DNA of 64,000 nucleotides from Marinomonas rhizomae. GTDB lineage: Bacteria > Pseudomonadota > Gammaproteobacteria > Pseudomonadales > Marinomonadaceae. Positions 44,201 to 51,855 of the stretch are shown piece after piece. Made by a program: the position numbers and the translations under genes. The notes beneath the pieces are model-generated. The model saw nothing but the letters and a program-made list of their open reading frames with translations. It was not told the DNA's origin and searched no databases. Every line of letters begins with the position of its first letter. Position 1 is the stretch's first letter. The stretch lies in the NCBI RefSeq assembly GCF_003315485.1, contig NZ_QNSE01000003.1, positions 248,001 through 312,000 on the forward strand. The letters run 5' to 3'.

Positions 44201-44537
44201 TAAGTCTACTGACGACGCTTCCACTTCAGATGCAGAGAATATTGAAGTAAAAGAGACGAAAGAGGAAAAACCAGAAGAGACACCTGGTCGTTCCACTCGA
44301 ACTCCTCGTCGCGGACGTGGCAAACCTACTGCCAAACAAGCAAATACAGAAGTTAAAGCACCTGTAGAGTTACCTGCTGCCATCTTGGCACAGCAAGAAA
44401 AGCTACGCTTAGAACAGGAAGAAAAACGCAACGCTGCGACATCACGTCGCCGCGCATCTTCGGGGAGAGTGAAAAACGATCCAAGGATTGCAAGAGAAGA
44501 AAAGTCTGAATCAACTTCAGAAGCTAATGTAGAGTAA
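41247..44537 (+). CDS. rne: Ribonuclease E
   Basis: A 1096-residue endoribonuclease and degradosome scaffold. The start [21 protein letters not shown] aligns with E. coli [14 protein letters not shown], so the 13 upstream codons are excluded. The S1 domain covers about residues 35-125. Catalytic aspartates lie in [10 protein letters not shown] and VVIDFIDMT, and the zinc-link is CPRCNGQG near residue 402. After about 510 the protein becomes a disordered scaffold with arginine-rich stretches ([13 protein letters not shown]) alternating with long acidic Glu/Ala stretches. It contains eleven perfect Ala-Val-Glu repeats, and basic RGR and RRRASS patches near the end. The ribosome-binding site is weak. 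Confidence 0.96.
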   Translation: MIRMLINATQQEELRVALVDGQRLYDLDIESGSREQKKSNIYKGRITRIEPSLEAAFVDFGADRHGFLPLKEISKTYFSKKSNHEGRINIKDVLSEGQEVIVQVDKEERGNKGAALTTFVSLAGRYLVLMPNNPRAGGISRRIDGDDRSHLKEAMSGLNTPENGGLIVRTAGVGRSTEELQWDLDYLDTLWSSITKAASEKPAPFLIYQESNIVIRAIRDYLREDIGEVLIDEKSAYQDAINFVMQVMPHFKSRIKMYTDSTPLFNRFQIETQIETAFQREVRLPSGGSIVIDPTEALVSIDINSARATKGGDIEETALQTNLEAADEIARQLRLRDIGGLVVIDFIDMTPVRNQKEVESRMKNALEADRARVQLGRISRFGLLEMSRQRLRPSLGETSGIVCPRCNGQGFIRDVESLALSVLRLIEEECSKERTAQIRAVLPVSVATFLLNEKRTNIAKIEKRNSVHIILVPNPHMETPHFEVERIRDDSTVVTQNDNSYTLVETPEQPPYEPRKVNENVRPQAAVTSIAPKAPAPEHTAPAAAQKATKSTPNKPSLLKRIMTALFGETQTKAKPKAVNKANATTPSQNDRDTSSKPNGKRVNRNKRNVKHQNTDRDDSNTTEKNRSTRQSRREQAEAGTKGNNRRNNRGNKQDSQEPKTEKQEAVVKTAPRQPQKEVPDVKERKRDRNDNRRRNGKLKDEALEAVKLQEQEDAALVEATKNTEAESSANSDEPQRRSRRSRRSRRPQKEENSTQQENVESENDQIQPTEAAAAKTEEVKPTTSEAKQAKTEVEVKSKSEEDMAAKSISEDKPETAEAEKAVEAVEAVEAVEAVEAVEAVEAVEAVEAVEAVEGKASPADTQKTTAEAVKDESPETKPSKPKMSVKAQMRKIEKETPEVADEATEQAKTEPKVTSKVEHTEAKSNTAPTSEEAPQAEAAPAVEQTEAASDEAQTTAEEANMADESKSEPQEAHAVIAEAAQKETKSTDDASTSDAENIEVKETKEEKPEETPGRSTRTPRRGRGKPTAKQANTEVKAPVELPAAILAQQEKLRLEQEEKRNAATSRRRASSGRVKNDPRIAREEKSESTSEANVE
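43710..43808 (+). repeat. Eleven perfect 9-bp repeats inside rne
   Basis: The unit gctgttgaa (Ala-Val-Glu) is repeated 11 times without a single mismatch over 99 bp. Because the unit is a multiple of three with no stop in most frames, several shadow frames remain open across it. Perfect identity including third codon positions shows slippage-driven expansion rather than protein-level selection. Confidence 0.97.
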
Positions 44538-44565
44538 ACACTGCGGTGTCTATTTAGCAAATCAC

Positions 44566-44593
44566 AAAGGGCCCGCATCATGCGGGCTCTTTT
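44566..44593 (+). terminator. Terminator of rne
   Basis: AGGGCCCGCA / TGCGGGCTCT stem with a 3-nt loop and TTTTG after, 28 nt past the rne stop. Confidence 0.8.
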
Positions 44594-44662
44594 GTAAGAA
44601 GGGTACTATGGATTATTTCAACGGATTGATTTGAACATAAATAGCGGACAGGTAATAAAATA

Positions 44663-46315
44663 ATGATCATTGATTTCTCGCGCTTTAAAGATTGGACTCT
44701 TGTAGGCGATTTATTTGGCGGCGCCACGACCGCTATTGTGTCACTTCCCCTTGCGCTCGCTTTTGGAGTGGCATCTGGAGCGGGGGCTGAGGCTGGGCTC
44801 TGGGGCGCCGTACTCGTCGGCTTATTTGCCGCGCTATTCGGTGGATCCACTAGCTTAATATCTGAGCCTACTGGACCCATGACAGTCATCATGACTGCTG
44901 TGCTGACTAGCATGATGGCTAGCAGTCCAGAAGGCGGCGTAGCAATGGCCTTTACCGTGGTGATGATCGCAGGGCTATTTCAAATTACACTGGGTTATTT
45001 GAAGCTAGGTAAATACATCACTCTTATGCCATACAGCGTTATTTCAGGCTTTATGTCTGGTATTGGCATTATTTTGATTATATTACAAATTGCTCCCTTT
45101 CTTGGACATCCATCGCCAACTGGCGGTGTCACAGGAACCTTAAGTGCACTACCAAACCTTATTGTAAACTTGAAGTTTTCTGAATTATTTCTTGGGCTAT
45201 TAACCCTTGCTGTGCTTTTTTATCTTCCTAAACAGTGGCGTCGATTTATCCCTCCTCAACTTGTTGCCTTAGTCGCAATCACTCTTATTTCTGTGTTGTT
45301 ATTTAATGATTCAGATGTGCGCCGTATAGGTGTGATTCCATCAGGCCTGCCATCAATCCACTGGCCCACCTTTGAGCGTTCTGTCTTTATAGAAATGATC
45401 ATAAATGGATTAGTGCTTGGCACACTAGGCTGCATCGATACATTATTAACGGCCGTCATTGCTGACAGCCTGACACGAAAAGAACACGATTCAAATAGAG
45501 AGCTCATCGGCCAAGGTACAGCCAACTTTTTCTCCGGCCTACTTGGGGGCCTTCCTGGTGCTGGCGCAACTATGGGAACGGTCGTCAATATACAGTCTGG
45601 CGGAAAATCACCACTGGCAGGTATTACCAGAGCATTAATTCTATTATTAGTTGTACTTGGGGCATCAAAGCTAATCAGCCCCATTCCAATGGCTGTACTT
45701 GCTGGCATTGCCTTGTATGTAGGAATCAACATTCTCGACTGGAGTTTTTTAAAGCGCGCGCACAAGGTCGCCCTCTCGCCAACCATTATAATGTATGGAG
45801 TAATGGCGCTTACCGTATTTGTCGATCTTATGGTTGCAGTTGGAATCGGGGTTTTTATTGCAAATATAATGACAATCGAGAAGCTTAGCCGACTTCAATC
45901 AGGAAACGTGAAAGCAATCAGTGATGCCGACGATGACATCCCGCTGTCAGATGATGAAAAAAATCTATTAGATAAAGCAGATGGAAAGGTATTACTTTTC
46001 TACTTGTCTGGTCCTATGATTTTTGGTGCAAGCAAGGCTATTGCCAAACATCACAACCGCATACATAACTATAAAGCTGTAGTATTGGACCTGAGTGCTG
46101 TTCCAATGATGGATCTAACCATTAGCCTTGCATTAGAGAACGCCATTAAAGACGCCATAGAAGCCAACTGTTCCGTTTATATCTTCAGTCCTAACGGACA
46201 AACAACAGAACGACTTGAAAAGCTGGGCGTATCAAACAGATTGCCACACAATGCGTTTTGCGATTCACGCAAATCCGCCTTGCAGCAAGCGGTTAACAAC
46301 CTACCTATTGTCTAA
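44663..46315 (+). CDS. SulP-family inorganic anion transporter
   Basis: A 550-residue inner-membrane protein with a 14-helix SLC26/SulP core (DLFGGATTAIVSLPLALAFGVASG, then ISEPTGPMTVIM) and a cytoplasmic STAS domain at about 440-550 (VLDLSAVPMMDLTISLALENAI). Members carry sulfate, bicarbonate or other anions, commonly with sodium in marine bacteria (BicA-like). Substrate cannot be fixed. No carbonic anhydrase gene is fused or adjacent. It is separated from rne by a terminator and ends at a long hairpin. Confidence 0.9.
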   Translation: MIIDFSRFKDWTLVGDLFGGATTAIVSLPLALAFGVASGAGAEAGLWGAVLVGLFAALFGGSTSLISEPTGPMTVIMTAVLTSMMASSPEGGVAMAFTVVMIAGLFQITLGYLKLGKYITLMPYSVISGFMSGIGIILIILQIAPFLGHPSPTGGVTGTLSALPNLIVNLKFSELFLGLLTLAVLFYLPKQWRRFIPPQLVALVAITLISVLLFNDSDVRRIGVIPSGLPSIHWPTFERSVFIEMIINGLVLGTLGCIDTLLTAVIADSLTRKEHDSNRELIGQGTANFFSGLLGGLPGAGATMGTVVNIQSGGKSPLAGITRALILLLVVLGASKLISPIPMAVLAGIALYVGINILDWSFLKRAHKVALSPTIIMYGVMALTVFVDLMVAVGIGVFIANIMTIEKLSRLQSGNVKAISDADDDIPLSDDEKNLLDKADGKVLLFYLSGPMIFGASKAIAKHHNRIHNYKAVVLDLSAVPMMDLTISLALENAIKDAIEANCSVYIFSPNGQTTERLEKLGVSNRLPHNAFCDSRKSALQQAVNNLPIV

Positions 46316-46340
46316 CAAAACCATAAAAACATTAGATCAA

Positions 46341-46405
46341 AAAAAGCCGCTTAGATAAACTGACCCGATAAAGTTGGGCTCATTTCTATCTAAGCGGCTT
46401 TTTTA
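46341..46405 (+). terminator. Bidirectional terminator between sulP and the ABC operon
   Basis: A 12-bp stem (GCCGCTTAGATA / TATCTAAGCGGC) has A and T runs on both sides and a 29-nt loop that can itself fold (CCC/GGG). It serves both converging units. Confidence 0.85.
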
Positions 46406-46436
46406 CTCATAAAACGAACTGAATGCGAATGCGCTT

Positions 46437-47123
46437 TTAGTTATAAAATTTTTCTGTATCTATTCGGCCCGCTTTCATCGTCACCGCATGATCACACATA
46501 TAATCCACCACCTCAGGATCATGACTCACCATAACCATGGTTAAATCGCGCTTTTCTTTTAAATCATTTAATAAATTCAAGATTTCAGCTTGCACAGACA
46601 TGTCCAAGGCAGATGTCGGCTCATCCAATAACAAAAGTTTTGGTTCCAACAACAAGGCACGAATAATGGCTACTCGCTGGCGCTGGCCACCGGATAATTG
46701 ATGGGGATATCGATCAATCATATTTTCAGCCAAACCAACCTGCTTAAACCCCTCACTCAAGCGATCATCAATATCCTGATAGCCTAGCAATTTTAATGGT
46801 TCAGACAAAGCACGACGCAGGCGATGCTTAGGATGCAAGGAAGCATAAGGATCTTGAAAAACCATTTGCACACGACGGCGTAAGTCTCCAGAGAACACCT
46901 TGCCAGCGGTTAATGGCTGCCCCAACATGTTAATGCTACCACTCCAATTAGGATTCAATCCTGCTAGCGCCCACAGCAAGGTAGACTTACCGCAACCAGA
47001 AGGCCCCACCAAACCAAAACACTCGCCAGCTTTAACGGTTAAACTCACATCATGAACAACAGTATTTCGCTCCGAGCCTTGCACATGACTAATACTGACC
47101 TGATTCAATTCGATCAAATTCAT
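46437..47123 (-). CDS. ABC importer ATP-binding protein (DppF/NikE type)
   Basis: A 228-residue ATPase. Walker A is GPSGCGKST, the signature LSGGQRQRVAI, Walker B LLLLDEPTSALD and the switch histidine is in MVSHDPEV. This is the second ATPase of a five-gene peptide/nickel-type importer. It lacks the C-terminal oligopeptide extension of DppF, so it is closer in length to NikE. Its ATG overlaps the stop of the first ATPase (ATGA). Confidence 0.9.
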   Translation of the reverse strand: MNLIELNQVSISHVQGSERNTVVHDVSLTVKAGECFGLVGPSGCGKSTLLWALAGLNPNWSGSINMLGQPLTAGKVFSGDLRRRVQMVFQDPYASLHPKHRLRRALSEPLKLLGYQDIDDRLSEGFKQVGLAENMIDRYPHQLSGGQRQRVAIIRALLLEPKLLLLDEPTSALDMSVQAEILNLLNDLKEKRDLTMVMVSHDPEVVDYMCDHAVTMKAGRIDTEKFYN

Positions 47124-47971
47124 CGCACGGCTCCTCCTGTTAAACTCGCAATTTGTTTACGATCTAAAATGGGTAAAGCTTCCCCGCGTTTATCAATATT
47201 AGGACGACATGACCATAAAGTTTTCGTATACGGATGAGATGCATTCGATAGTTCTGATGCCGCCAACTGATCAATCAGTTGCCCTTGATACATAACCAAG
47301 ACACGTTCACAATGATCAGCCACTTGTTGTAAATCATGACTAATCAGCAACAAGCCCATATTACGCTCTTCAACTAAAGAAGAAATCAACTCTAACACTT
47401 GATCTCGCACAGCATGATCCAAAGCTGAAGTCGGCTCATCTGCAATCAAGAACTGCGGGTCATTAATTAAAGCCATCGCCAACATCACCCGCTGCCCCAT
47501 CCCCCCAGATAGCTGGTGTGGATACATCTTGCATAATTGGGCAGGATTCGGCAAACCGACTGCATCCAGCATATATTCGACTTTTTCGATCCGGATTTTT
47601 TTTGCTAAAGACTGATGCAACACTAAAGATTCAGCCACTTGTCGCCCAATATTTTGAGTTGGGTTTAAAGCATATTTGGGATCTTGCAGGACCATAGCAA
47701 CTTGCTTGCCGCGCAACTTATTCCATTGCCGTTGGCTATACGATAAGACGGTTTCCCCAAGCAATTCAAACTGATTCGCCTGAACAAGCAAAGAACCTGG
47801 CAACAATCCCATTAGCGAACGCGCAGTAAGCGATTTCCCTGAACCAGACTCTCCAACAAGCGCAACCCGTTCATGCCCCATTGAAAAATTAATACCTTTG
47901 ACCAACTCAGTACCGTCTTCCAAACCAATTTTCAAATTTTTGACTCGAACCAAACTTGAGTTATTTGTCAT
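47120..47971 (-). CDS. ABC importer ATP-binding protein (DppD/NikD type)
   Basis: A 283-residue ATPase starting MTNNSSLVRVKNLKIGL. Walker A GESGSGKSLT (NikD/DppD-type SGSGKS), signature LSGGMGQRVMLA, Walker B FLIADEPTSALD and switch His in LLISHDLQQ. The much longer open frame upstream overlaps the permease and is rejected. The chosen ATG overlaps the end of the permease gene by 11 nt. Substrate specificity is set by the binding protein, which is not distinctive. Confidence 0.9.
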   Translation of the reverse strand: MTNNSSLVRVKNLKIGLEDGTELVKGINFSMGHERVALVGESGSGKSLTARSLMGLLPGSLLVQANQFELLGETVLSYSQRQWNKLRGKQVAMVLQDPKYALNPTQNIGRQVAESLVLHQSLAKKIRIEKVEYMLDAVGLPNPAQLCKMYPHQLSGGMGQRVMLAMALINDPQFLIADEPTSALDHAVRDQVLELISSLVEERNMGLLLISHDLQQVADHCERVLVMYQGQLIDQLAASELSNASHPYTKTLWSCRPNIDKRGEALPILDRKQIASLTGGAVR

Positions 47972-48833
47972 GACGAGGATCCATTTTATCTCTAAGCCCA
48001 TCACCCAGCAGGTTAAACGCAAGACTGGCGAACAAAATAGCAAAACCGGGCACCGCAGCAACCCACCATTGATCGAAAATAACACGACTACCGCTGGACA
48101 CCATGGAACCCCACTCTGCTGTCGGTGGCTGGATTCCCATACCTAAAAAACCAAGACCTGCCGCCGCTAAAATAATGCCGCCTAAGTTCAGTGCAGCACG
48201 CACAATTGCACTCGGCAAAACCAAAGGTAAGATATGACCAACAATCAAACGCAAACCTGTCACACCTTGCATTCTCGCCGCCGACAAATAATCACTGCGA
48301 CGAATGGACAAGGTCTCCGTTCGAGCTTGACGTGCAAACGACGGCCAATTTGTAAAAGCCAACGCTAGTGCACCATTCATCAAGCCAGGCCCTAAAATAG
48401 ACACCAGAGCCAGGGCAATAACCAAACTAGGCAAAGACATAACAATGTCAGTAATCCGCATTAAGATGCGCTCTACCCAACCGCCAAAATAGCCGGCAAA
48501 AATACCCACGGCCAAACCAATAGGAACCGTTAGAATTACAACCAAACTCACTAAAATAAGTGTTGGACGCGCTCCATATAAAACACGAGAAAATAAATCT
48601 CGGCCAAAACGATCGGTACCAAACCAATGCACCAAATCGGGAGCCAATAGTCTGTCTTGGATATTTTGATCATTGGGATCAAAGGGGGAAAAAAGCGGTG
48701 CCAGTGACGCTAAAATTAATAGCATCACCACCATTACCAAGCCAATATTGAACGTATTCAACCAACGAGGTAACCGGAAACCCGCCTTCTTGAGTATTAA
48801 TTGAGATTTCAGGTTATTCATAAAATCCATCAT
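47961..48833 (-). CDS. ABC importer permease (DppC/NikC type)
   Basis: A 290-residue inner-membrane permease with an N-terminal helix and the five-helix binding-protein-dependent domain. FGTDRFGRDLFSRVLYGARPTL is the DppC-family signature, and the EAA-loop region is SAARMQGVTGLRLIVGHILP. Start at the ATG that overlaps the preceding stop as ATGA. An ATG three or four codons later is also possible. Confidence 0.92.
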   Translation of the reverse strand: MMDFMNNLKSQLILKKAGFRLPRWLNTFNIGLVMVVMLLILASLAPLFSPFDPNDQNIQDRLLAPDLVHWFGTDRFGRDLFSRVLYGARPTLILVSLVVILTVPIGLAVGIFAGYFGGWVERILMRITDIVMSLPSLVIALALVSILGPGLMNGALALAFTNWPSFARQARTETLSIRRSDYLSAARMQGVTGLRLIVGHILPLVLPSAIVRAALNLGGIILAAAGLGFLGMGIQPPTAEWGSMVSSGSRVIFDQWWVAAVPGFAILFASLAFNLLGDGLRDKMDPRHDK

Positions 48834-49885
48834 CTTGTTCTTGGGTCCACCCATTTAGTGAGTGCGTCGGCAAACGCATTTAGCAAAATAAAGCAGGTAC
48901 CAATTAATAACGTTGAACCTAATACAGCAGAAATATCTGAAGCAAATAATGCACTGGTTAAGTAACGGCCCAGCCCAGGCCAAGCAAATACCGTTTCAGT
49001 TAGTACTGCCCCTTCTAATAAACTTGCATAAGACAAAGCCAGAATCGTGATTAAAGTGCCTAACACATTAGGAAAAACATGAACCACTACCACTCGAAGA
49101 CGGCTTGCACCTTTAGCTTGTGCCAAAATGACATATTCTTTATTAGTTTCCTCCAGCATTACAGCGCGCAATAATCTCGTAATCGATGCCATAGACAAAA
49201 GCGCCAAAACCGCCACAGGTAACCATAAATGCGCAATGGCATTTTTAATAATGTCGGCATCACCGCTACGAATAGCATCAACTAAAATAAAGCCACTGTT
49301 TTGCGTCATCGTATAGGTATAAATATCGTCTAATCGCCCAGGCCCCGCGGACCAATGCAAGGTCGCATAAAACAATAATAGTCCCAATAAACCAAGCCAA
49401 AACACTGGCACGGAATAGCCGAGTAAAGAGACCAAACGCGCTAAGTGATCCATCCAGCTCCCCGGTTTATATACCGCCATTCCAGCAAGCAAAATACCGA
49501 AAAAAGCGCCAAAAAACATCGCACACGTCGCCAACTCAATCGTCGCTGGAAAAGTTCGCATTAAGTCGCTGACCACAGGCTGCTGAGTCAATTGGGAAAC
49601 ACCCAAGTCACCTTGAAATAACCGTCCTAGGTAATGCAGAAATTGCATTGGCAAAGGCTGATCTAAACCCAATTCATGACGTGCCTGTTGATACGTCGCC
49701 TCACTGGCATGATCACCCACCAACTGCAAAACAGGATCGACAGGTGCAGCACGAGACAGAATAAAGGTGAACACCAGCAAGCCGAATAAGGTCAGTGCTA
49801 ATGAAACAAGGCCGCTCGCCAAATTCTGGCTGCGGCCTATCCAAAGTCGGCGTTTTACGCCGACAGAAGGTGTTGAAGCGCTCAT
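48830..49885 (-). CDS. ABC importer permease (DppB/NikB type)
   Basis: A 351-residue permease with an N-terminal helix, FILSRAAPVDPVLQLVGDHAS and RHELGLDQPLPMQFLHYLGRLFQGDLG, which are typical of DppB/NikB. The EAA-like coupling loop is ILAQAKGASRLRVVVVHVFPN. It is slightly longer than DppB (339) because of an insertion around YTMTQNSGFILVDAIRSGD. Follows the binding-protein gene by 16 nt. Confidence 0.92.
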   Translation of the reverse strand: MSASTPSVGVKRRLWIGRSQNLASGLVSLALTLFGLLVFTFILSRAAPVDPVLQLVGDHASEATYQQARHELGLDQPLPMQFLHYLGRLFQGDLGVSQLTQQPVVSDLMRTFPATIELATCAMFFGAFFGILLAGMAVYKPGSWMDHLARLVSLLGYSVPVFWLGLLGLLLFYATLHWSAGPGRLDDIYTYTMTQNSGFILVDAIRSGDADIIKNAIAHLWLPVAVLALLSMASITRLLRAVMLEETNKEYVILAQAKGASRLRVVVVHVFPNVLGTLITILALSYASLLEGAVLTETVFAWPGLGRYLTSALFASDISAVLGSTLLIGTCFILLNAFADALTKWVDPRTR

Positions 49886-49901
49886 TGTTTAGAGGTGCCC
49901 A

Positions 49902-51467
49902 TTATTTAGAAACGTTCTTGTAATACACCATATCTGGCATAATGCCTTGAACATAGCCTTGTAAATCTTCACGAATCGCAACTAGCTTTTTGTTTTGTAA
50001 ACCAACCACAATCGGCGAACTTTCGCGAACTTTTTTCTGCAAGGCTTGGTACATTTCCGTACGTTTTGCCTCATCTGTTTCAGCGCGCGCTGCAATAGTC
50101 ATCTTGCTTAATTCAGGAATTTGCCAGTTAGCACGCCATGCGAGTGTTTTCGAGCCGTTTTCAGGGTTATAAGCAAACGCTGACGCATTGGTGTTAGGAT
50201 CAAAATAATCTGGCCCCCAAGCCGAAACCGTCGCTTCAAAATTATGCTCTTTCACTTCACTTGCAACCTGACTGCTAATACCCGGTATCAATTCAACCTT
50301 AATACCAGCACGAGCAAAACTTGCTTGTAGAGCTTGAGCTACATCCAAGTACGGAGGCTGGTTACTGACGATTAGCTTGAAGTGAGGATTTTCAATCCCA
50401 GCCTCTTTCAGAATAGCTTTCGCCTTTTCAGGATCATAGTGGTATGGCTGATCTGTCAACGCACCATTAAAACCAACAGGTAAAAACGATTGTTGCACTT
50501 GAAATTGACCGCGCATTAAATCAACACCAATTCCCCTGTAATCAAATGCCCAGTGTGCGGCTTCCCAGAACTTCGGATTACCCAAATCAGGGTTATCTTC
50601 CACTTTGGCATTAAACAAAATGTAATACAAAGAAGCGTAAGGCAAGGCTAAGGCTTTCACCCCTTTTTTACCTTGCAAAGATTGAAACTGATCAGACCCC
50701 AAATTACGAGCAATATCCGCATCGCCTTGTTCGATGAGCAACTGACGCGTTGCTGCATCTGGCACGTTTTTCATCAAAATCAAGTTTAGCTTAGGCGCGC
50801 CACCTGGTGAGGTTTTATTCGCAGACAACACCAGAGCTTCATGAGGAATATATTTCTTAATTTGAAAGGGGCCACTGCCTGCTGAATGAGTATTTAACCA
50901 AGCGTGTCCAAAATCACCATTTTCTGCATTTGCCATCACGACTTTTTCATCAACAATAGAAGACACTGGTGCAGACAATAGGCTCAAAACAAATGAAGGT
51001 CCGACGTTAACGTCCCACATAATTTTGACTTTATCATCAGCAATTTTATGAATATGGCTATCAACATTGGCTTTATTCCAACCCAACTGGGTCAAAATGA
51101 ATGACGGAGCTAGATTCAACTTAACCACACGCCCCAAAGAAAAAACAACATCTTCTGGACGAACCGGATTACCGCTAGCAAACTCAGCGTCTTTGCGTAA
51201 AGTGATAGTCAAGCTATTGGAGGTGGATTCCCAGCTTGAAGCCAAAGTAGGAGCCAGATTCGTCGGATTCTGTGGATCAGATTGCACCAGACGTTGATAT
51301 ACATTAGTAAACGTTTGCACTGAGGTTAACTCAAAACCTTGCGCCGGATCTAAGCTGGTTACATCATCTAATGATTGCGCCACGACTAAGGCATTAGGCG
51401 GTGTGGCGGCAAAAGCGGAAAAGCTACTGGCACAAACCAGCAGACTTGCAGCTAATAATTTCTTCAT
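49902..51467 (-). CDS. Periplasmic solute-binding protein, family 5
   Basis: A 521-residue binding protein with signal peptide MKKLLAASLLVCASSFSAFA. SLDDVTSLDPAQGFELTS and LAPTLASSWESTSNSLTITLRKDAEFASG are family-5 (DppA/OppA/NikA) blocks, and AWGPDYFDPNT forms part of the ligand pocket. It is the first gene of the operon and defines the substrate, which may be a peptide, an opine-like compound or a nickel chelate. The usual NikA histidine signature is not evident to me. Confidence 0.9.
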   Translation of the reverse strand: MKKLLAASLLVCASSFSAFAATPPNALVVAQSLDDVTSLDPAQGFELTSVQTFTNVYQRLVQSDPQNPTNLAPTLASSWESTSNSLTITLRKDAEFASGNPVRPEDVVFSLGRVVKLNLAPSFILTQLGWNKANVDSHIHKIADDKVKIMWDVNVGPSFVLSLLSAPVSSIVDEKVVMANAENGDFGHAWLNTHSAGSGPFQIKKYIPHEALVLSANKTSPGGAPKLNLILMKNVPDAATRQLLIEQGDADIARNLGSDQFQSLQGKKGVKALALPYASLYYILFNAKVEDNPDLGNPKFWEAAHWAFDYRGIGVDLMRGQFQVQQSFLPVGFNGALTDQPYHYDPEKAKAILKEAGIENPHFKLIVSNQPPYLDVAQALQASFARAGIKVELIPGISSQVASEVKEHNFEATVSAWGPDYFDPNTNASAFAYNPENGSKTLAWRANWQIPELSKMTIAARAETDEAKRTEMYQALQKKVRESSPIVVGLQNKKLVAIREDLQGYVQGIMPDMVYYKNVSK

Positions 51468-51855
51468 GATTATGGCATCCTTATAATCGGTTCATTGTAT
51501 ATAACATAATGATTTTAAAAAAATAAGCTAAAAAAATAGCCATGTAATCTATAAAAAATATAGATTTCTTCTGTAAGTGAGATGAACTTTTTTAGAGTTG
51601 TTTTTGATGTTCTTCCGTTAGAGTGAAAGGTCGCTTTGCCTAGAGGATTAAGCAGTGCCGCAAGCAAACGTTACGCTCACATCTATGATAACAATCTAAA
51701 TATAAAACCGATAATCAACATTACTGATAAGCTTATTACCTAGGGAATAAAGCTTTAAAATACAGTCGCAAAAAACGCCGGATGAAAATCGAGCGTTTTA
51801 TGCGGCTACAGATAAAATGATAAAACAATTAGCAGTAAGGTCCATTTGAACAAAA
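51468..51855. other. Intergenic region upstream of the ABC importer
   Basis: A 388-bp AT-rich stretch with no supported gene. It carries two small inverted repeats upstream of the binding-protein gene: AATCTATA/TATAGATT around five A (51546-51566) and GCTA/TAGC around six A. The first is a candidate operator. The far end holds the terminator of the Hsp70 operon. A 14-codon GTG-start frame at 51655 has a fair ribosome-binding site but is too short to call. Confidence 0.45.
51772..51799 (-). terminator. Terminator of the Hsp70 operon
   Basis: Minus-strand AAAACGC / GCGTTTT stem with a 14-nt loop and a T-run (GCGTTTTTTGC), about 57 nt after the stop of the second Hsp70 gene. Confidence 0.6.

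Noticed and set aside
47972-48085. 38-residue extension of the first ABC ATPase
   Set aside because: It overlaps the upstream permease coding region and does not resemble an ABC N-terminus. The ATG at 47971 gives the normal length.
51655-51699. 14-codon GTG-start ORF behind AGAGGA in the gap after the Hsp70 operon
   Set aside because: Too short and without context. The ribosome-binding site could be chance.
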